This document shows positions 5,821 to 12,968 of a DNA stretch of 16,987 nt, in pieces. The position numbers and the translations under genes are program-made. The first letter of the stretch is position 1. Every line of letters starts with the position of its first letter. The stretch is from CAZEDU01 sp964511185 (GTDB taxonomy: Bacteria; Myxococcota; Myxococcia; Myxococcales; Myxococcaceae), in contig CAZEDU010000110.1 of NCBI GenBank assembly GCA_964511185.1, forward strand, positions 1 to 16,987, written 5' to 3'. The notes under the pieces were generated by a model. It ran no database searches. It had not been told where the DNA came from and saw only the letters and a list, made by a program, of their open reading frames with translations.

Positions 5821-7932
5821 ATGGTGCCCTTCACCGCGCGCGTGCTCCTCGTCGGCGCCGCGCTCCTCGTCGCGGGTTGCTCCTCGGTCGTTTCCTCTCA
5901 AGATCCTCGCCGCAGCGCCTTCGCGGGCGACGCGGGGCTCGTGCTCTGCGCGCCGGGACAGACGGTGTGCTCGGGCGCGTGCGTCGATCTGAAAGCGAAC
6001 GCGCAGAACTGCGGCGCGTGCGGCCGCGGCTGCGAGCTGCGCGAGCTGTGCTTTCAAGGTGACTGCGCGCTCTCGTGCCCCAAGGGGTGGACCGAGTGCA
6101 ACGGCGCGTGCGTCGACCTGACGACCAACACCAACAACTGTGGTCAGTGCGGCAACAGCTGTAGCGGCGGCCAGTCGTGCCAGGCGGGCGCGTGCGTCTG
6201 CGCGGCGCCGCTGTCGAAGTGCGGCAGCGAGTGCGTCGACACGCAGAGCGACGCGGCGCACTGCGGCGCGTGCGGCAAGAGCTGCTCGGGCTCCGAGGTC
6301 TGCAACGCCGGCAAGTGCGAGCCCAAGTGCAACCAAGGCGCGCTGCTGTGCTCGGGCACCTGCGTGGACCCGAACAGCGACGTCGGCAACTGCGGCAGCT
6401 GCGGCAACGCGTGCAGCGGCAACCGCCTGTGCGCCGGCGGCGTGTGCAGCTGCCCCTCTCCCTTCCTGATGTGCGGGCAGAGCTGCGTCGATCTGGAGAA
6501 CGACAACCGCAACTGCGGCAGCTGCCTCAACTCGTGCGCGACCGGCATGACGTGCCGCAACGGCATCTGCCAGACGTTGTGCGTGCCGGGCGAGGCGGTC
6601 TGCGGGGTGTCGTGCGCCAACCTGAACTCGAGCAAGGACCACTGCGGCAGCTGCTTCAACAAGTGCACGGGGAGCGACCGCTGCGTGAACGGCGCGTGCG
6701 AGGTCTGCGACAGCGCGACCACCGACTGCGACGGCGACGGCTGGACCGGCGCCGAAGGCGACCTGTGCGACAAGCCAGGCCCGGGCTGCGGGGACTTCCC
6801 CGAGCTGGTGAACCCCGGCGCGCTGGAGATCATGGGCAACGGCATCGACGACAACCTGAACGGGCTCATCGACGAAGCGGATCTGCTCGACCTGGGCGAG
6901 TGCGACTGGACGCTGCCTTCCAACTCGCAGAACCCGATCGACTACGCGCGGGCGCTCGGCATCTGCCGCGACACGGAGGAGAACCCCACGCGCCCGCAAG
7001 ACAGGACGTGGGGGCTGATCTCCGCGCACCTGGTCCGCGCGGACGGCAGCCCGCTCTCGTTCTCCGCGGCGAAGTCGATTCGGTCCGGGTTCGGCAAGGG
7101 CGTGAAGCCGCAGGAAGGCGGCAAGCTGGTGGTGCTGTCGACGGGCGTCGCGGCCGACTCGATTCAGACGATGCCGGGGCCGAACCAGGGGCCGGGCAGC
7201 AACGTGTCGACCGAGCACGGCTGGAACCAGTCGGTGAACATCGGCAACTGCAACCTGCCCTTCTGCATCTCCGACTGGTTCAACGCCGACAACCTGCCGG
7301 TCAAGAAGTCGCGCGAGCTGCCGGTGGCGCCCGAGTGCGGGCAGGGCAGCGCAGGGCCGCCGGACGAAGCGAACGACTCGGTGATGCTGGTCTTGCGCAT
7401 GCGCGCGCCGACCAACGTGAGGTCCTTGAGCTTCAACGCCTACTTCTTCTCGGCGGAGTACCCCGAGTACGTGTGCAGCGACTTCAACGATCAGTTCGTC
7501 GCGCTGATCGACACGCCGGGGGGCACGCCCTCGCCGATTCCGAACCCGCCGGACAAGAACCTGATGACCTACGTGCAGGGCGGGAAGGCCTGGCCCATCG
7601 GCATCAACATCGCCAAGGGCACCGACCTGTTCCGCGTCTGCGAGTCGCAGGCGCAGAACCCCGCCTGCTGGGACTCGAACGTGAGCGTGCTGTCGTGCTC
7701 GCAGGGCGCGGGCGCGCTCAAGGGCAGCGGCTTCGAGGCGCCCTCGCCCGGGCAGTGCACCTGGGGCGGCGGCACGGACTGGCTGAAGACGGTCGGCAAC
7801 ATTCGCCCAGGCGAGATCGTCGAGCTGCGGATCGCGATCTGGGACGTGGGCGATCAGATCTTCGATTCCACCGCGGTGATCGACGGGTTCAAGTGGGACA
7901 CCGCGCTGGGAACGCCTGGAACCTCTGGGTAA
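5821..7932 (+). CDS. Large lipoprotein: six Cys-rich repeats, MopE-like motif, choice-of-anchor L-type domain
   Basis: A 703-residue predicted surface lipoprotein. Residues 1-19 are a signal peptide with lipobox LVAG-Cys20. Residues 43-293 hold six tandem eight-cysteine repeats of the CVDL...NCGxCG type. Residues 303-352 resemble the MopE-type metal-binding motif (CDGDGW, GDLCD, NPGALEIMGNGIDDNLNGLIDE). Residues from about 361 to 690 fit a choice-of-anchor L-type domain as seen in myxobacteria: PIDYARALGIC, WGLISAHLVRADGSP, FNAYFFSAEYPEYVCSDFND, and a closing GEIVELRIAIWDVGDQIFDS. The start has GGGAGG 4 bases upstream. Domain content points to an extracellular structural or adhesive protein stabilised by disulfides and calcium. 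Choice-of-anchor domains usually precede a sorting tail, but here the protein ends soon after the domain and is anchored by N-terminal lipid. No enzymatic motif is seen. Confidence 0.9.
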   Translation: MVPFTARVLLVGAALLVAGCSSVVSSQDPRRSAFAGDAGLVLCAPGQTVCSGACVDLKANAQNCGACGRGCELRELCFQGDCALSCPKGWTECNGACVDLTTNTNNCGQCGNSCSGGQSCQAGACVCAAPLSKCGSECVDTQSDAAHCGACGKSCSGSEVCNAGKCEPKCNQGALLCSGTCVDPNSDVGNCGSCGNACSGNRLCAGGVCSCPSPFLMCGQSCVDLENDNRNCGSCLNSCATGMTCRNGICQTLCVPGEAVCGVSCANLNSSKDHCGSCFNKCTGSDRCVNGACEVCDSATTDCDGDGWTGAEGDLCDKPGPGCGDFPELVNPGALEIMGNGIDDNLNGLIDEADLLDLGECDWTLPSNSQNPIDYARALGICRDTEENPTRPQDRTWGLISAHLVRADGSPLSFSAAKSIRSGFGKGVKPQEGGKLVVLSTGVAADSIQTMPGPNQGPGSNVSTEHGWNQSVNIGNCNLPFCISDWFNADNLPVKKSRELPVAPECGQGSAGPPDEANDSVMLVLRMRAPTNVRSLSFNAYFFSAEYPEYVCSDFNDQFVALIDTPGGTPSPIPNPPDKNLMTYVQGGKAWPIGINIAKGTDLFRVCESQAQNPACWDSNVSVLSCSQGAGALKGSGFEAPSPGQCTWGGGTDWLKTVGNIRPGEIVELRIAIWDVGDQIFDSTAVIDGFKWDTALGTPGTSG
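5947..6699 (+). repeat. Six tandem 8-cysteine repeats with alternating linkers
   Basis: The coding repeats start at residues 43, 86, 127, 170, 211 and 254 of the lipoprotein. Cysteine-to-cysteine steps within every repeat are 7-4-10-3-4-6-5, with no exception in 48 cysteines. Linkers between repeats are 3, 1, 3, 1 and 3 residues, so the true period is a pair of 84 residues. The non-cysteine residues have diverged, which argues against very recent duplication. Confidence 0.95.
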
Positions 7933-7936
7933 GGGA

Positions 7937-8143
7937 TTAAGCCAACCCTGCCGGGTGGTAGCGCATCTCGAGCCCGCTCTTTTCCATCGAGAGCTCGGGG
8001 CGGGCGATCCACCGGCAGTGTGGGCTGACGCTGGCAGCGCCGGCCGGCGTGATCTTCACCGTCAGGTCGCCGTTGCACACCATGCAGGCGCCCGCCAGCA
8101 CCAACTCGGTCGCCTGCTCACGCTCTGTGGTTTCTTGCATCAT
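7937..8143 (-). CDS. Small Cys-containing hypothetical protein, 68 residues
   Basis: The reading frame starts at adjacent ATG codons (8143, 8140) and fills the gap between two well-supported genes. The product has a Cys20-x2-Cys23 pair (ACMVCNGD) and, 18 residues later, His42-Cys43 (SPHCRW). Together they could form a small zinc-ribbon-like site. The rest (DLTVKITPAGAASV, GLEMRYHPAGLA) looks like short beta strands, and nothing suggests export. I do not recognise a named family. There is no clear Shine-Dalgarno. Against it: the sequence is short and GC-rich, where chance frames are common. For it: it fits exactly between neighbours, with its stop 4 bases from the lipoprotein stop, and its composition looks like a protein. 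It is divergent from the TPMT-like gene. Confidence 0.6.
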   Translation of the reverse strand: MMQETTEREQATELVLAGACMVCNGDLTVKITPAGAASVSPHCRWIARPELSMEKSGLEMRYHPAGLA

Positions 8144-8183
8144 GAAGGTTTAAGTAACCGTCCTCGCCTCGGACGCAAGACGC

Positions 8184-8786
8184 ATGACCCAGCCTTGGGC
8201 AACCGCTGATTATTGGGAGTCGCTTTACCGGGCCGGAGACACCGGCTGGGACAAAGGGCGTGTCGCGCCCCCGATCGCTCGGCTGCTCTCGGAAGGACAC
8301 GTGGCGAAGGGCGGGCGCGTCGCGGTGATCGGCGCCGGGCGCGGGCACGAGGCGGTCGCCGCGGCGAAGGCGGGCTTCGCCGTGACCGGCGTGGACTTCG
8401 CGCCCTCGGCGGCCCAGGCGATGCGCGAGGCCGGCGTACAGGCGGGAGCGCGCTTCGAGGTGCTGCAGGCGGATCTGTTCGAGCTGCCGTCGCTGCGCGC
8501 GGAGCCGTTCGACGCCGTGCTCGAGCACACTTGCTTCTGCGCCATTCCGGTGGAGCGCCGCGAGGCTTACGTGCAGGCGGTGCGCGCGGTGCTCGAACCC
8601 AACGGGTTGTTGCTGGGGCTGTTCTACGCGCATGGCAGGCCGGACGGGCCGCCCTTCGATACGAGCGAGGCCGAGGTGCGGCGGCTGTTCTCACCCTGGT
8701 TCGAGCTGGAGCGGCTGCGGGTGGCGAGCGACAGCTTCGAGAACCGGGCGGGCAAGGAGCTCGAGGCCGTGTTCCGGCGGCGCTAA
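8184..8786 (+). CDS. TPMT-like class I SAM-dependent methyltransferase
   Basis: A 200-residue cytosolic methyltransferase of the thiopurine S-methyltransferase family (PF05724), which in bacteria methylates small thiols, selenols, tellurite or halides. The family start is YWESLYRAGDTGWDKGRVAPPI. SAM motif I is VIGAGRGHEAVAAAKAGF (Gly50-Ala-Gly-Arg-Gly-His-Glu56), followed by the acidic VTGVDFAP. The hallmark EHTCFCAIPVERREAYV is at residues 114-130, and GRPDGPPF near 151-158 matches the active-site cover segment. Length is normal. In a genome that carries selC, a role in selenium methylation is conceivable, but nothing here shows it. The start ATG lacks a strong ribosome-binding site. A 61-base gap separates it from the ABC-F gene. 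Confidence 0.9.
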   Translation: MTQPWATADYWESLYRAGDTGWDKGRVAPPIARLLSEGHVAKGGRVAVIGAGRGHEAVAAAKAGFAVTGVDFAPSAAQAMREAGVQAGARFEVLQADLFELPSLRAEPFDAVLEHTCFCAIPVERREAYVQAVRAVLEPNGLLLGLFYAHGRPDGPPFDTSEAEVRRLFSPWFELERLRVASDSFENRAGKELEAVFRRR

Positions 8787-8847
8787 GCGGCCGTCTTTGC
8801 AGGGCGGTCTGCGGGCGCGGGCGCTTTGAGGTACAAGGCGCGCCGAA

Positions 8848-10446
8848 ATGTTTTCCATTCAGAACGTCAGCAAGGCCTTTGGTCCCAAGAAGTTGTTCGA
8901 AGAAGTCGACGTCGCGTTTTCGCCCGGTCGCCGCTACGGCCTGACCGGACCGAACGGCGCGGGCAAGTCGACCTTCATGAAGATCCTCGCCGGGGATGAG
9001 CCGCCCGACACGGGCGCCGTCCTTCGGCCGAAGAAGCTCGGCATCCTGCGGCAGGATCACTTCAAGTACGAAGACGCGCGCGTGCTCGACGTGGTGCTGA
9101 TGGGCAACGCCGGGCTGTGGGCCGCGCTCGAAGAGAAGAACAAGCTGCTCGGCCAGAGCGACATCACCGAAGAAGACGGCAATCGGTTGGGGGAGCTCGA
9201 GGGCATCATCGCCGAGGAGGACGGCTACGTGGCGGAGTCGGCCGCGGCCGAGCTGCTCGAAGGGTTGGGCATCGAGGCGCCGTTCCACGAGCAGCCGATG
9301 CGCATGCTCGCGGGCGGCTACAAGCTGCGCGTGCTGCTCGCGCAGGCGCTGTTCGGAAAGCCCGACGGGCTGCTCCTGGACGAGCCGACGAACAACCTGG
9401 ACATCGACTCGATCCGCTGGCTCGAGCGGTTCCTGCACGACTACGAGGGCGTGCTGATCACCATCTCGCACGACCGGCACTTCCTGAACTCGATCTGCAC
9501 GCACATCGCCGACATCGACTACGAGACGATCATCACCTACGTCGGCGGCTACGACGACATGGTGACGCAGAAGGCGCAGGTGCGATCGCGCGTCGAGACG
9601 GAGAACGCGGAGAAGAAAAAGAAGATCGCCCAGCTGCAGGACTTCGTCGCCCGCTTCTCGGCCGGCACGCGCGCCTCGCAGGTGCAGAGCCGCATCAAGC
9701 AGATGGAGAAGCTCAAGACCGAGGATCTGAAGCGGTCGAACATCGCTCGGCCGTTCATCAAGTTCGAGCAGAAGGCGGCGAGCGGCAAGCAGACGCTGAC
9801 CTTCGAGAACCTGACCAAGTCGTTCGACGACCTGAAGGTCGTTCAGCCGTTCTCGGGTCTGGTGACCAAGGGCGAGAAGATCTGCGTCATCGGAAAGAAC
9901 GGCGCGGGCAAGTCGACCTTGATGAAGCTGCTCGCGGGCAAGCTGGAGCCGGACTCGGGCAAGTTGATCTGGGGGCACCAGGCGTCGGTCGGTTACCTGC
10001 CGCAAGATCACCACGGCATGGTTCCGCCCAAGACGACGGCGTTCCACTGGCTGCGGGACCTGGACGTGAAGCTGTCGAACGAGGAGATCTCGGGGCTGTT
10101 GGGCCGAATGCTCTTCTCCGGTGAAGAGCGGATGAAGCCGACCGACACGCTCTCGGGCGGCGAGACGGTGCGCATCCTCCTGGCGCGCCTGATGATGGCG
10201 AAGGACAACGTGCTGCTCCTCGACGAGCCGACGAACCACTTGGATCTGGAGTCGATCAGCGCGCTCGCCGAGGGCCTGAAGCGCTTCGAGGGCACGGCGA
10301 TCGTCGTCACGCACGACCAGGAGCTGATCTCCGAAGTGGCGACGCGAATCTGGGCGATGCGGCCGGGTCAGCCGATCACCGACTTCAACGGTCCGTTCTC
10401 CGAGTTCCTGGAGAAGCACGCGGACCTCGCGGCCGAACGCCGGTGA
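8848..10446 (+). CDS. ABC-F ATPase, YbiT-like ribosome-associated factor
   Basis: A 532-residue protein with two ATP-binding cassettes and no membrane segments, the ABC-F layout. ABC-F factors bind the ribosomal E site and rescue or tune stalled translation. Cassette 1 has Walker A GPNGAGKS (34-41), a degenerate signature LAGGY (154-158) and Walker B LLLDEPTNNLD (175-185). Cassette 2 has GKNGAGKS (349-356), the canonical LSGGE (435-439) and LLLDEPTNHLD (456-466). The linker of about residues 236-310, with the charged run ENAEKKKKIAQLQDFVARFSA and then RPFIKFEQ, is the tRNA-interacting region. Length and the opening MFSIQNVSKAFGPKKLFEEV closely follow E. coli YbiT. The start is supported by AAGG 9 bases upstream. 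Its TGA overlaps the GTG of the downstream methyltransferase by 4 bases. Confidence 0.95.
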   Translation: MFSIQNVSKAFGPKKLFEEVDVAFSPGRRYGLTGPNGAGKSTFMKILAGDEPPDTGAVLRPKKLGILRQDHFKYEDARVLDVVLMGNAGLWAALEEKNKLLGQSDITEEDGNRLGELEGIIAEEDGYVAESAAAELLEGLGIEAPFHEQPMRMLAGGYKLRVLLAQALFGKPDGLLLDEPTNNLDIDSIRWLERFLHDYEGVLITISHDRHFLNSICTHIADIDYETIITYVGGYDDMVTQKAQVRSRVETENAEKKKKIAQLQDFVARFSAGTRASQVQSRIKQMEKLKTEDLKRSNIARPFIKFEQKAASGKQTLTFENLTKSFDDLKVVQPFSGLVTKGEKICVIGKNGAGKSTLMKLLAGKLEPDSGKLIWGHQASVGYLPQDHHGMVPPKTTAFHWLRDLDVKLSNEEISGLLGRMLFSGEERMKPTDTLSGGETVRILLARLMMAKDNVLLLDEPTNHLDLESISALAEGLKRFEGTAIVVTHDQELISEVATRIWAMRPGQPITDFNGPFSEFLEKHADLAAERR

Positions 10447-11210
10447 GCCTCTGCGTCGCGGGAGACGCGCGCGAGCCCGAAGCGTATCGCCGCGCGCTGC
10501 ACGGGAAGAAGGCGGACCTGCTGTTGACGGATCCGCCGTACTGCCTGCTCACGCGGCGCCGCAAAGGCGGAGACCTGCGCGACCCGAAGGGCCGGAAGAT
10601 CGACAAGGACCCGGTTCTGCGGTTCGAGGACGTGCGCGAATACCGCGCGTTCACGAAGGCGTGGATGGGCGCGGCGGCGGAGCATCTGTCGCCGAAGGCC
10701 ACCGCGATCATCTGGACGAACTTTCTGGGCAAGGAGCCCATCCTTCAAACGGCGCGCGCGCATGGGTTCGAGCACCTCGCCGGCGAGTTCGTGTGGGCCA
10801 AGCGCACGACGGACGCGCAGAACGGTGAGCAGCTGCTTCGTGTCTATGAGGTCGCGCTGGTGCTCGCGCGGGAGCCTCTCCCTGCCCTGTCGGCGGTCGA
10901 TCCGCCGCGGTGTTGGTCGGTGGTGGCCGGCTACGACGACGACGGCGAGGCGGCCCGCTGGGGCTCGCACCCGCATCACAAGCCGTTCGGCGTCGTCGAG
11001 CCGCTGGTGCGCGCCTGGTCCAAGCCGGGTGATTTGGTTCTCGAGCCCTTCGCGGGGAGTGGGTCGATTCCAGCGGCCGCGGTTCGACTGGGCAGGCGGG
11101 TCGGGTGTATCGAGCTCAAAGAAGACTGGGCACGGCGCGTGTCGGAGCGGCTGGCGGTATCGACCTCGTCAACACCGGGGACAGTCCCCGCTGGGGACAG
11201 TCCCCATTGA
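10443..11210 (+). CDS. DNA methyltransferase, beta-type N6-adenine/N4-cytosine family
   Basis: A 255-residue amino-methyltransferase. The order of motifs is catalytic LLLTDPPYCLL first (DPPY at residues 30-33) and SAM-binding DLVLEPFAGSGS last (FAGSG 203-207), the beta arrangement of PF01555. HPHHKPFGVVEPLVRAWSKPGD is the usual lead-in to the SAM motif. DPPY favours N6-adenine over N4-cytosine. The start is a GTG whose last two bases plus the next A form the ABC-F stop (GTGA), implying translational coupling. No restriction endonuclease is adjacent, so it is probably an orphan methylase. The last dozen residues (TPGTVPAGDSPH) are encoded by a repeated palindrome, suggesting that the original C-terminus was replaced or extended. 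An RNA substrate is not excluded. Confidence 0.88.
   Translation: MSLCVAGDAREPEAYRRALHGKKADLLLTDPPYCLLTRRRKGGDLRDPKGRKIDKDPVLRFEDVREYRAFTKAWMGAAAEHLSPKATAIIWTNFLGKEPILQTARAHGFEHLAGEFVWAKRTTDAQNGEQLLRVYEVALVLAREPLPALSAVDPPRCWSVVAGYDDDGEAARWGSHPHHKPFGVVEPLVRAWSKPGDLVLEPFAGSGSIPAAAVRLGRRVGCIELKEDWARRVSERLAVSTSSTPGTVPAGDSPH
11177..11205. repeat. Pair of GGGGACAGTCCCC palindromic units (REP-like)
   Basis: GGGGACAGTCCCC occurs at 11177-11189 and again at 11193-11205, separated by GCT. Each unit is an interrupted palindrome (6-bp arms around an A), and the two can also pair with each other over 12 bases with one A-A mismatch. Such units resemble dispersed REP-type elements. They lie within the 3' end of the methyltransferase gene, and the stop TGA follows 2 bases later. 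Confidence 0.75.
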
Positions 11211-11277
11211 TTTCGGGTGCGCTCGACCGACGCCGCGGATAGATCTCTCTCGCTCACAACTTTCGGAGAGGCAACGT

Positions 11278-11757
11278 ATGGCTACGGGTGTTCCCATCGA
11301 CATTGGCATCGAGGAAGGCGCGCGGCGCGAGATCGCCCAGGGGCTCTCACGGCTCCTCGCCGACACGTACACGCTGTATCTGCAGACCCACAACTTTCAC
11401 TGGAACGTCACCGGCCCGATGTTCCAGACGCTCCACCTGATGTTCGAGACTCAATACAACGAGCTCGCGCAAGCGGTGGACTTGGTGGCCGAGCGCATCC
11501 GCGCGCTGGGCTTCCCCGCTCCGGGCACGTACCAGGACTTCACCAAGCTCTCCTCGATCAAGGAGACGTCCGGCGTGCCCGCCGCGCAGGAGATGATCCG
11601 CATCCTGGTGAAGGGCCACGAGGCGATCGTGAAGACGGCGCGGTCGGTCTTCCCGATGGTCGAAAAGGCGAGCGACGAGCCCACCGCGGACCTGCTCACG
11701 CAGCGCATGCAGATTCACGAGAAGACCGCGTGGATGCTGCGCAGCCTCTTGGAGTAG
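11278..11757 (+). CDS. Dps family ferritin-like DNA-protection protein
   Basis: A 159-residue four-helix protein that oxidises and stores iron in a dodecameric shell, protecting DNA from peroxide. The ferroxidase signature is complete: HNFHWNVTGPMFQTLHLMFETQY with His41, His53 and Glu57, then AVDLVAERIRALG with Asp68 and Glu72 from the neighbouring subunit. The C-terminal helix ends HEKTAWMLRSLLE, as in other members. The N-terminal tail is short and lacks a lysine-rich DNA-binding stretch, so direct DNA binding is doubtful. The ATG at 11278 has GGAGAGG 6 bases upstream. A YfiM-like gene overlaps or closely follows. The 67-base upstream gap shows no convincing promoter boxes or OxyR-type site to me. 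Confidence 0.95.
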   Translation: MATGVPIDIGIEEGARREIAQGLSRLLADTYTLYLQTHNFHWNVTGPMFQTLHLMFETQYNELAQAVDLVAERIRALGFPAPGTYQDFTKLSSIKETSGVPAAQEMIRILVKGHEAIVKTARSVFPMVEKASDEPTADLLTQRMQIHEKTAWMLRSLLE

Positions 11758-11785
11758 CGGCATTCTTCGCATCACCGCTCCCGCC

Positions 11786-12145
11786 GTGATGCTCGTCGCC
11801 TCCTGTGCGCTCGCGCAGGAGGCCGATCCGTGGCTGGGGCCGGACAAAGCGCTTCACTTCGGCGCCAGCGCGGCGCTCGCCACGGGCGGGTACGCGGCTG
11901 GCGCTTTCTTCTTCGAGGAGCCGGCGCCGCGCTTGGCGGTGGGCGCGGGCCTGGCGCTTACCGCGGGCGCCGCCAAAGAGCTCTACGACTTGTCGGGGCG
12001 CGGCCAAGCCTCTTGGAAAGACATGACCTGGAACGTCGCGGGCGCAGCGACGGGGCTCTTCGTCAGCTACGCCGTCGATCGCTGGCTTCTCTCCCGGCCT
12101 GCGCACTGCGCGAGCGCGCGCACCTGGGCCCTCTTCGTCTGCTGA
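11786..12145 (+). CDS. YfiM/DUF2279-like small envelope protein
   Basis: A small protein with the pattern DKALHFGASAALATGGYAAG, then LAVGAGLALTAGAAKELYDL and SWKDMTWNVAGAATGLFVSY. This is the DK-x-x-HF...KE-x-x-D...KD-x-x-x-N-x-x-G arrangement of YfiM-like periplasmic or membrane proteins, whose function is not known. The GTG-ATG start leaves an N-terminus (MMLVASCALAQ) that is short for a signal peptide, and no Shine-Dalgarno precedes it. The frame stays open upstream, and an ATT at 11762 with GGAG 7 bases before it would give a proper signal peptide; I keep the conventional start. It lies just behind dps and ends 4 bases from a convergent gene. The C-terminal tail from about SRPAHC has no family counterpart that I recall. 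Confidence 0.75.
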   Translation: MMLVASCALAQEADPWLGPDKALHFGASAALATGGYAAGAFFFEEPAPRLAVGAGLALTAGAAKELYDLSGRGQASWKDMTWNVAGAATGLFVSYAVDRWLLSRPAHCASARTWALFVC

Positions 12146-12149
12146 GCCT

Positions 12150-12968
12150 TCATCGAAGCCGCGCCCACTGCGCGTGGGAGCGCAGCTGCGCCTTGCGCTC
12201 TTCGGTGAGCGGCTCGCCGTGCGGCGCGCTCGAGGACGACCGCTCCCACCGCTCGAGCCAGCGGGCGCCCAGCGGGTTCGCCAAGGACTCGAAGCGGGTC
12301 GCGGCGATCGTGGTCTCGCCTTTGAACCCAATCGGCACACCGACGCCGACGAAGAAGCCCGCGAGCAGCAGCGCCACGCGCGTGGGCGTCGCGGCGCTGT
12401 AGGTCATCAAGAGCGCGTCGTCGGCGCAGCGCGCGCGCACCCGCTCGAGCGTGCGCACGGACCAGAACGCGGGGTTCGTCGCCGGCGAGAACGGATCGAA
12501 GAAGACGAGGTCGGCCCGCTCCGCCGGCGCGTCGAGGAGCTTCAGCGCGTCGCCCTCCCAGAGCTTCCAGCGAAGTCCACCCGCTTCCCACTCGCCGCGA
12601 TCGAGCAGAGACAGCACCGCGGCGTGCCACGGCTTCAAGTAGGCGAAGCCCTCCAAGTCGGTGACGGCCAAGCGGAGCGGATCGAGATCCTGCTCGAAGC
12701 TGTGCAGGACGAGCGGCCGCTTCGGCCCGACGGCGCGTGCGCAGCTGAGCGCCGCGACCGCGTTCGCCGCCGCGCCCAGCCCGACGTCGTAGATGACGAG
12801 CGGCCGGTCGTCCGGCGCGGACAGCCTGTCCGCCAGCCGCGGCTGCTCGACGTAGAGCGCGTTGGCCTCTTCCCACGGGCCGACGGCCGGGTGCATCACC
12901 TCGCCCGAGGAGATCTGCCGCACCGCCCGCGCGCCTGACTTGAGCGTGATGAGCTCGTAGTCGCCCAT
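12150..12968 (-). CDS. MnmC-like methyltransferase domain protein (DUF752)
   Basis: A 272-residue protein resembling the methyltransferase half of MnmC, which completes 5-methylaminomethyl-uridine at tRNA wobble position 34. SAM motif I is IYDVGLGAAANAVAALS (residues 59-75), and the family hallmark is LVFFDPFSPATNPAFWSV (154-171). The opening SGEVMHPAVGPWEEANALYVEQPRL matches the substrate-side segment of the family, in which an SG-x-x-H-P pattern is typical. The FAD-dependent oxidase half of E. coli MnmC is absent, as in many stand-alone homologues. Its ATG overlaps the tgt stop by one base (TGATG), so it is translationally coupled to tgt. Substrate assignment is by family only; free-standing DUF752 proteins are not all characterised. 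Confidence 0.85.
   Translation of the reverse strand: MGDYELITLKSGARAVRQISSGEVMHPAVGPWEEANALYVEQPRLADRLSAPDDRPLVIYDVGLGAAANAVAALSCARAVGPKRPLVLHSFEQDLDPLRLAVTDLEGFAYLKPWHAAVLSLLDRGEWEAGGLRWKLWEGDALKLLDAPAERADLVFFDPFSPATNPAFWSVRTLERVRARCADDALLMTYSAATPTRVALLLAGFFVGVGVPIGFKGETTIAATRFESLANPLGARWLERWERSSSSAPHGEPLTEERKAQLRSHAQWARLR

Noticed and set aside
5947..6699. Repeat array as a possible CRISPR or DNA-level tandem repeat
   Set aside because: The regularity is in the protein (cysteine spacing); at DNA level the units are diverged and continuous coding sequence.
5578..7218. Minus-strand open frame of 546 codons opposite the Cys-repeat lipoprotein
   Set aside because: Very Ala/Arg/Val-rich, repetitive only because the sense strand is repetitive, and with no start or domain support.
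8140..10419. Long minus-strand open frame (759 codons) opposite the ABC-F and TPMT-like genes
   Set aside because: It is antisense to two strongly supported genes, its composition is the Arg/Leu/Asp/His-rich pattern of GC-driven shadow frames, and it has no domain I recognise.
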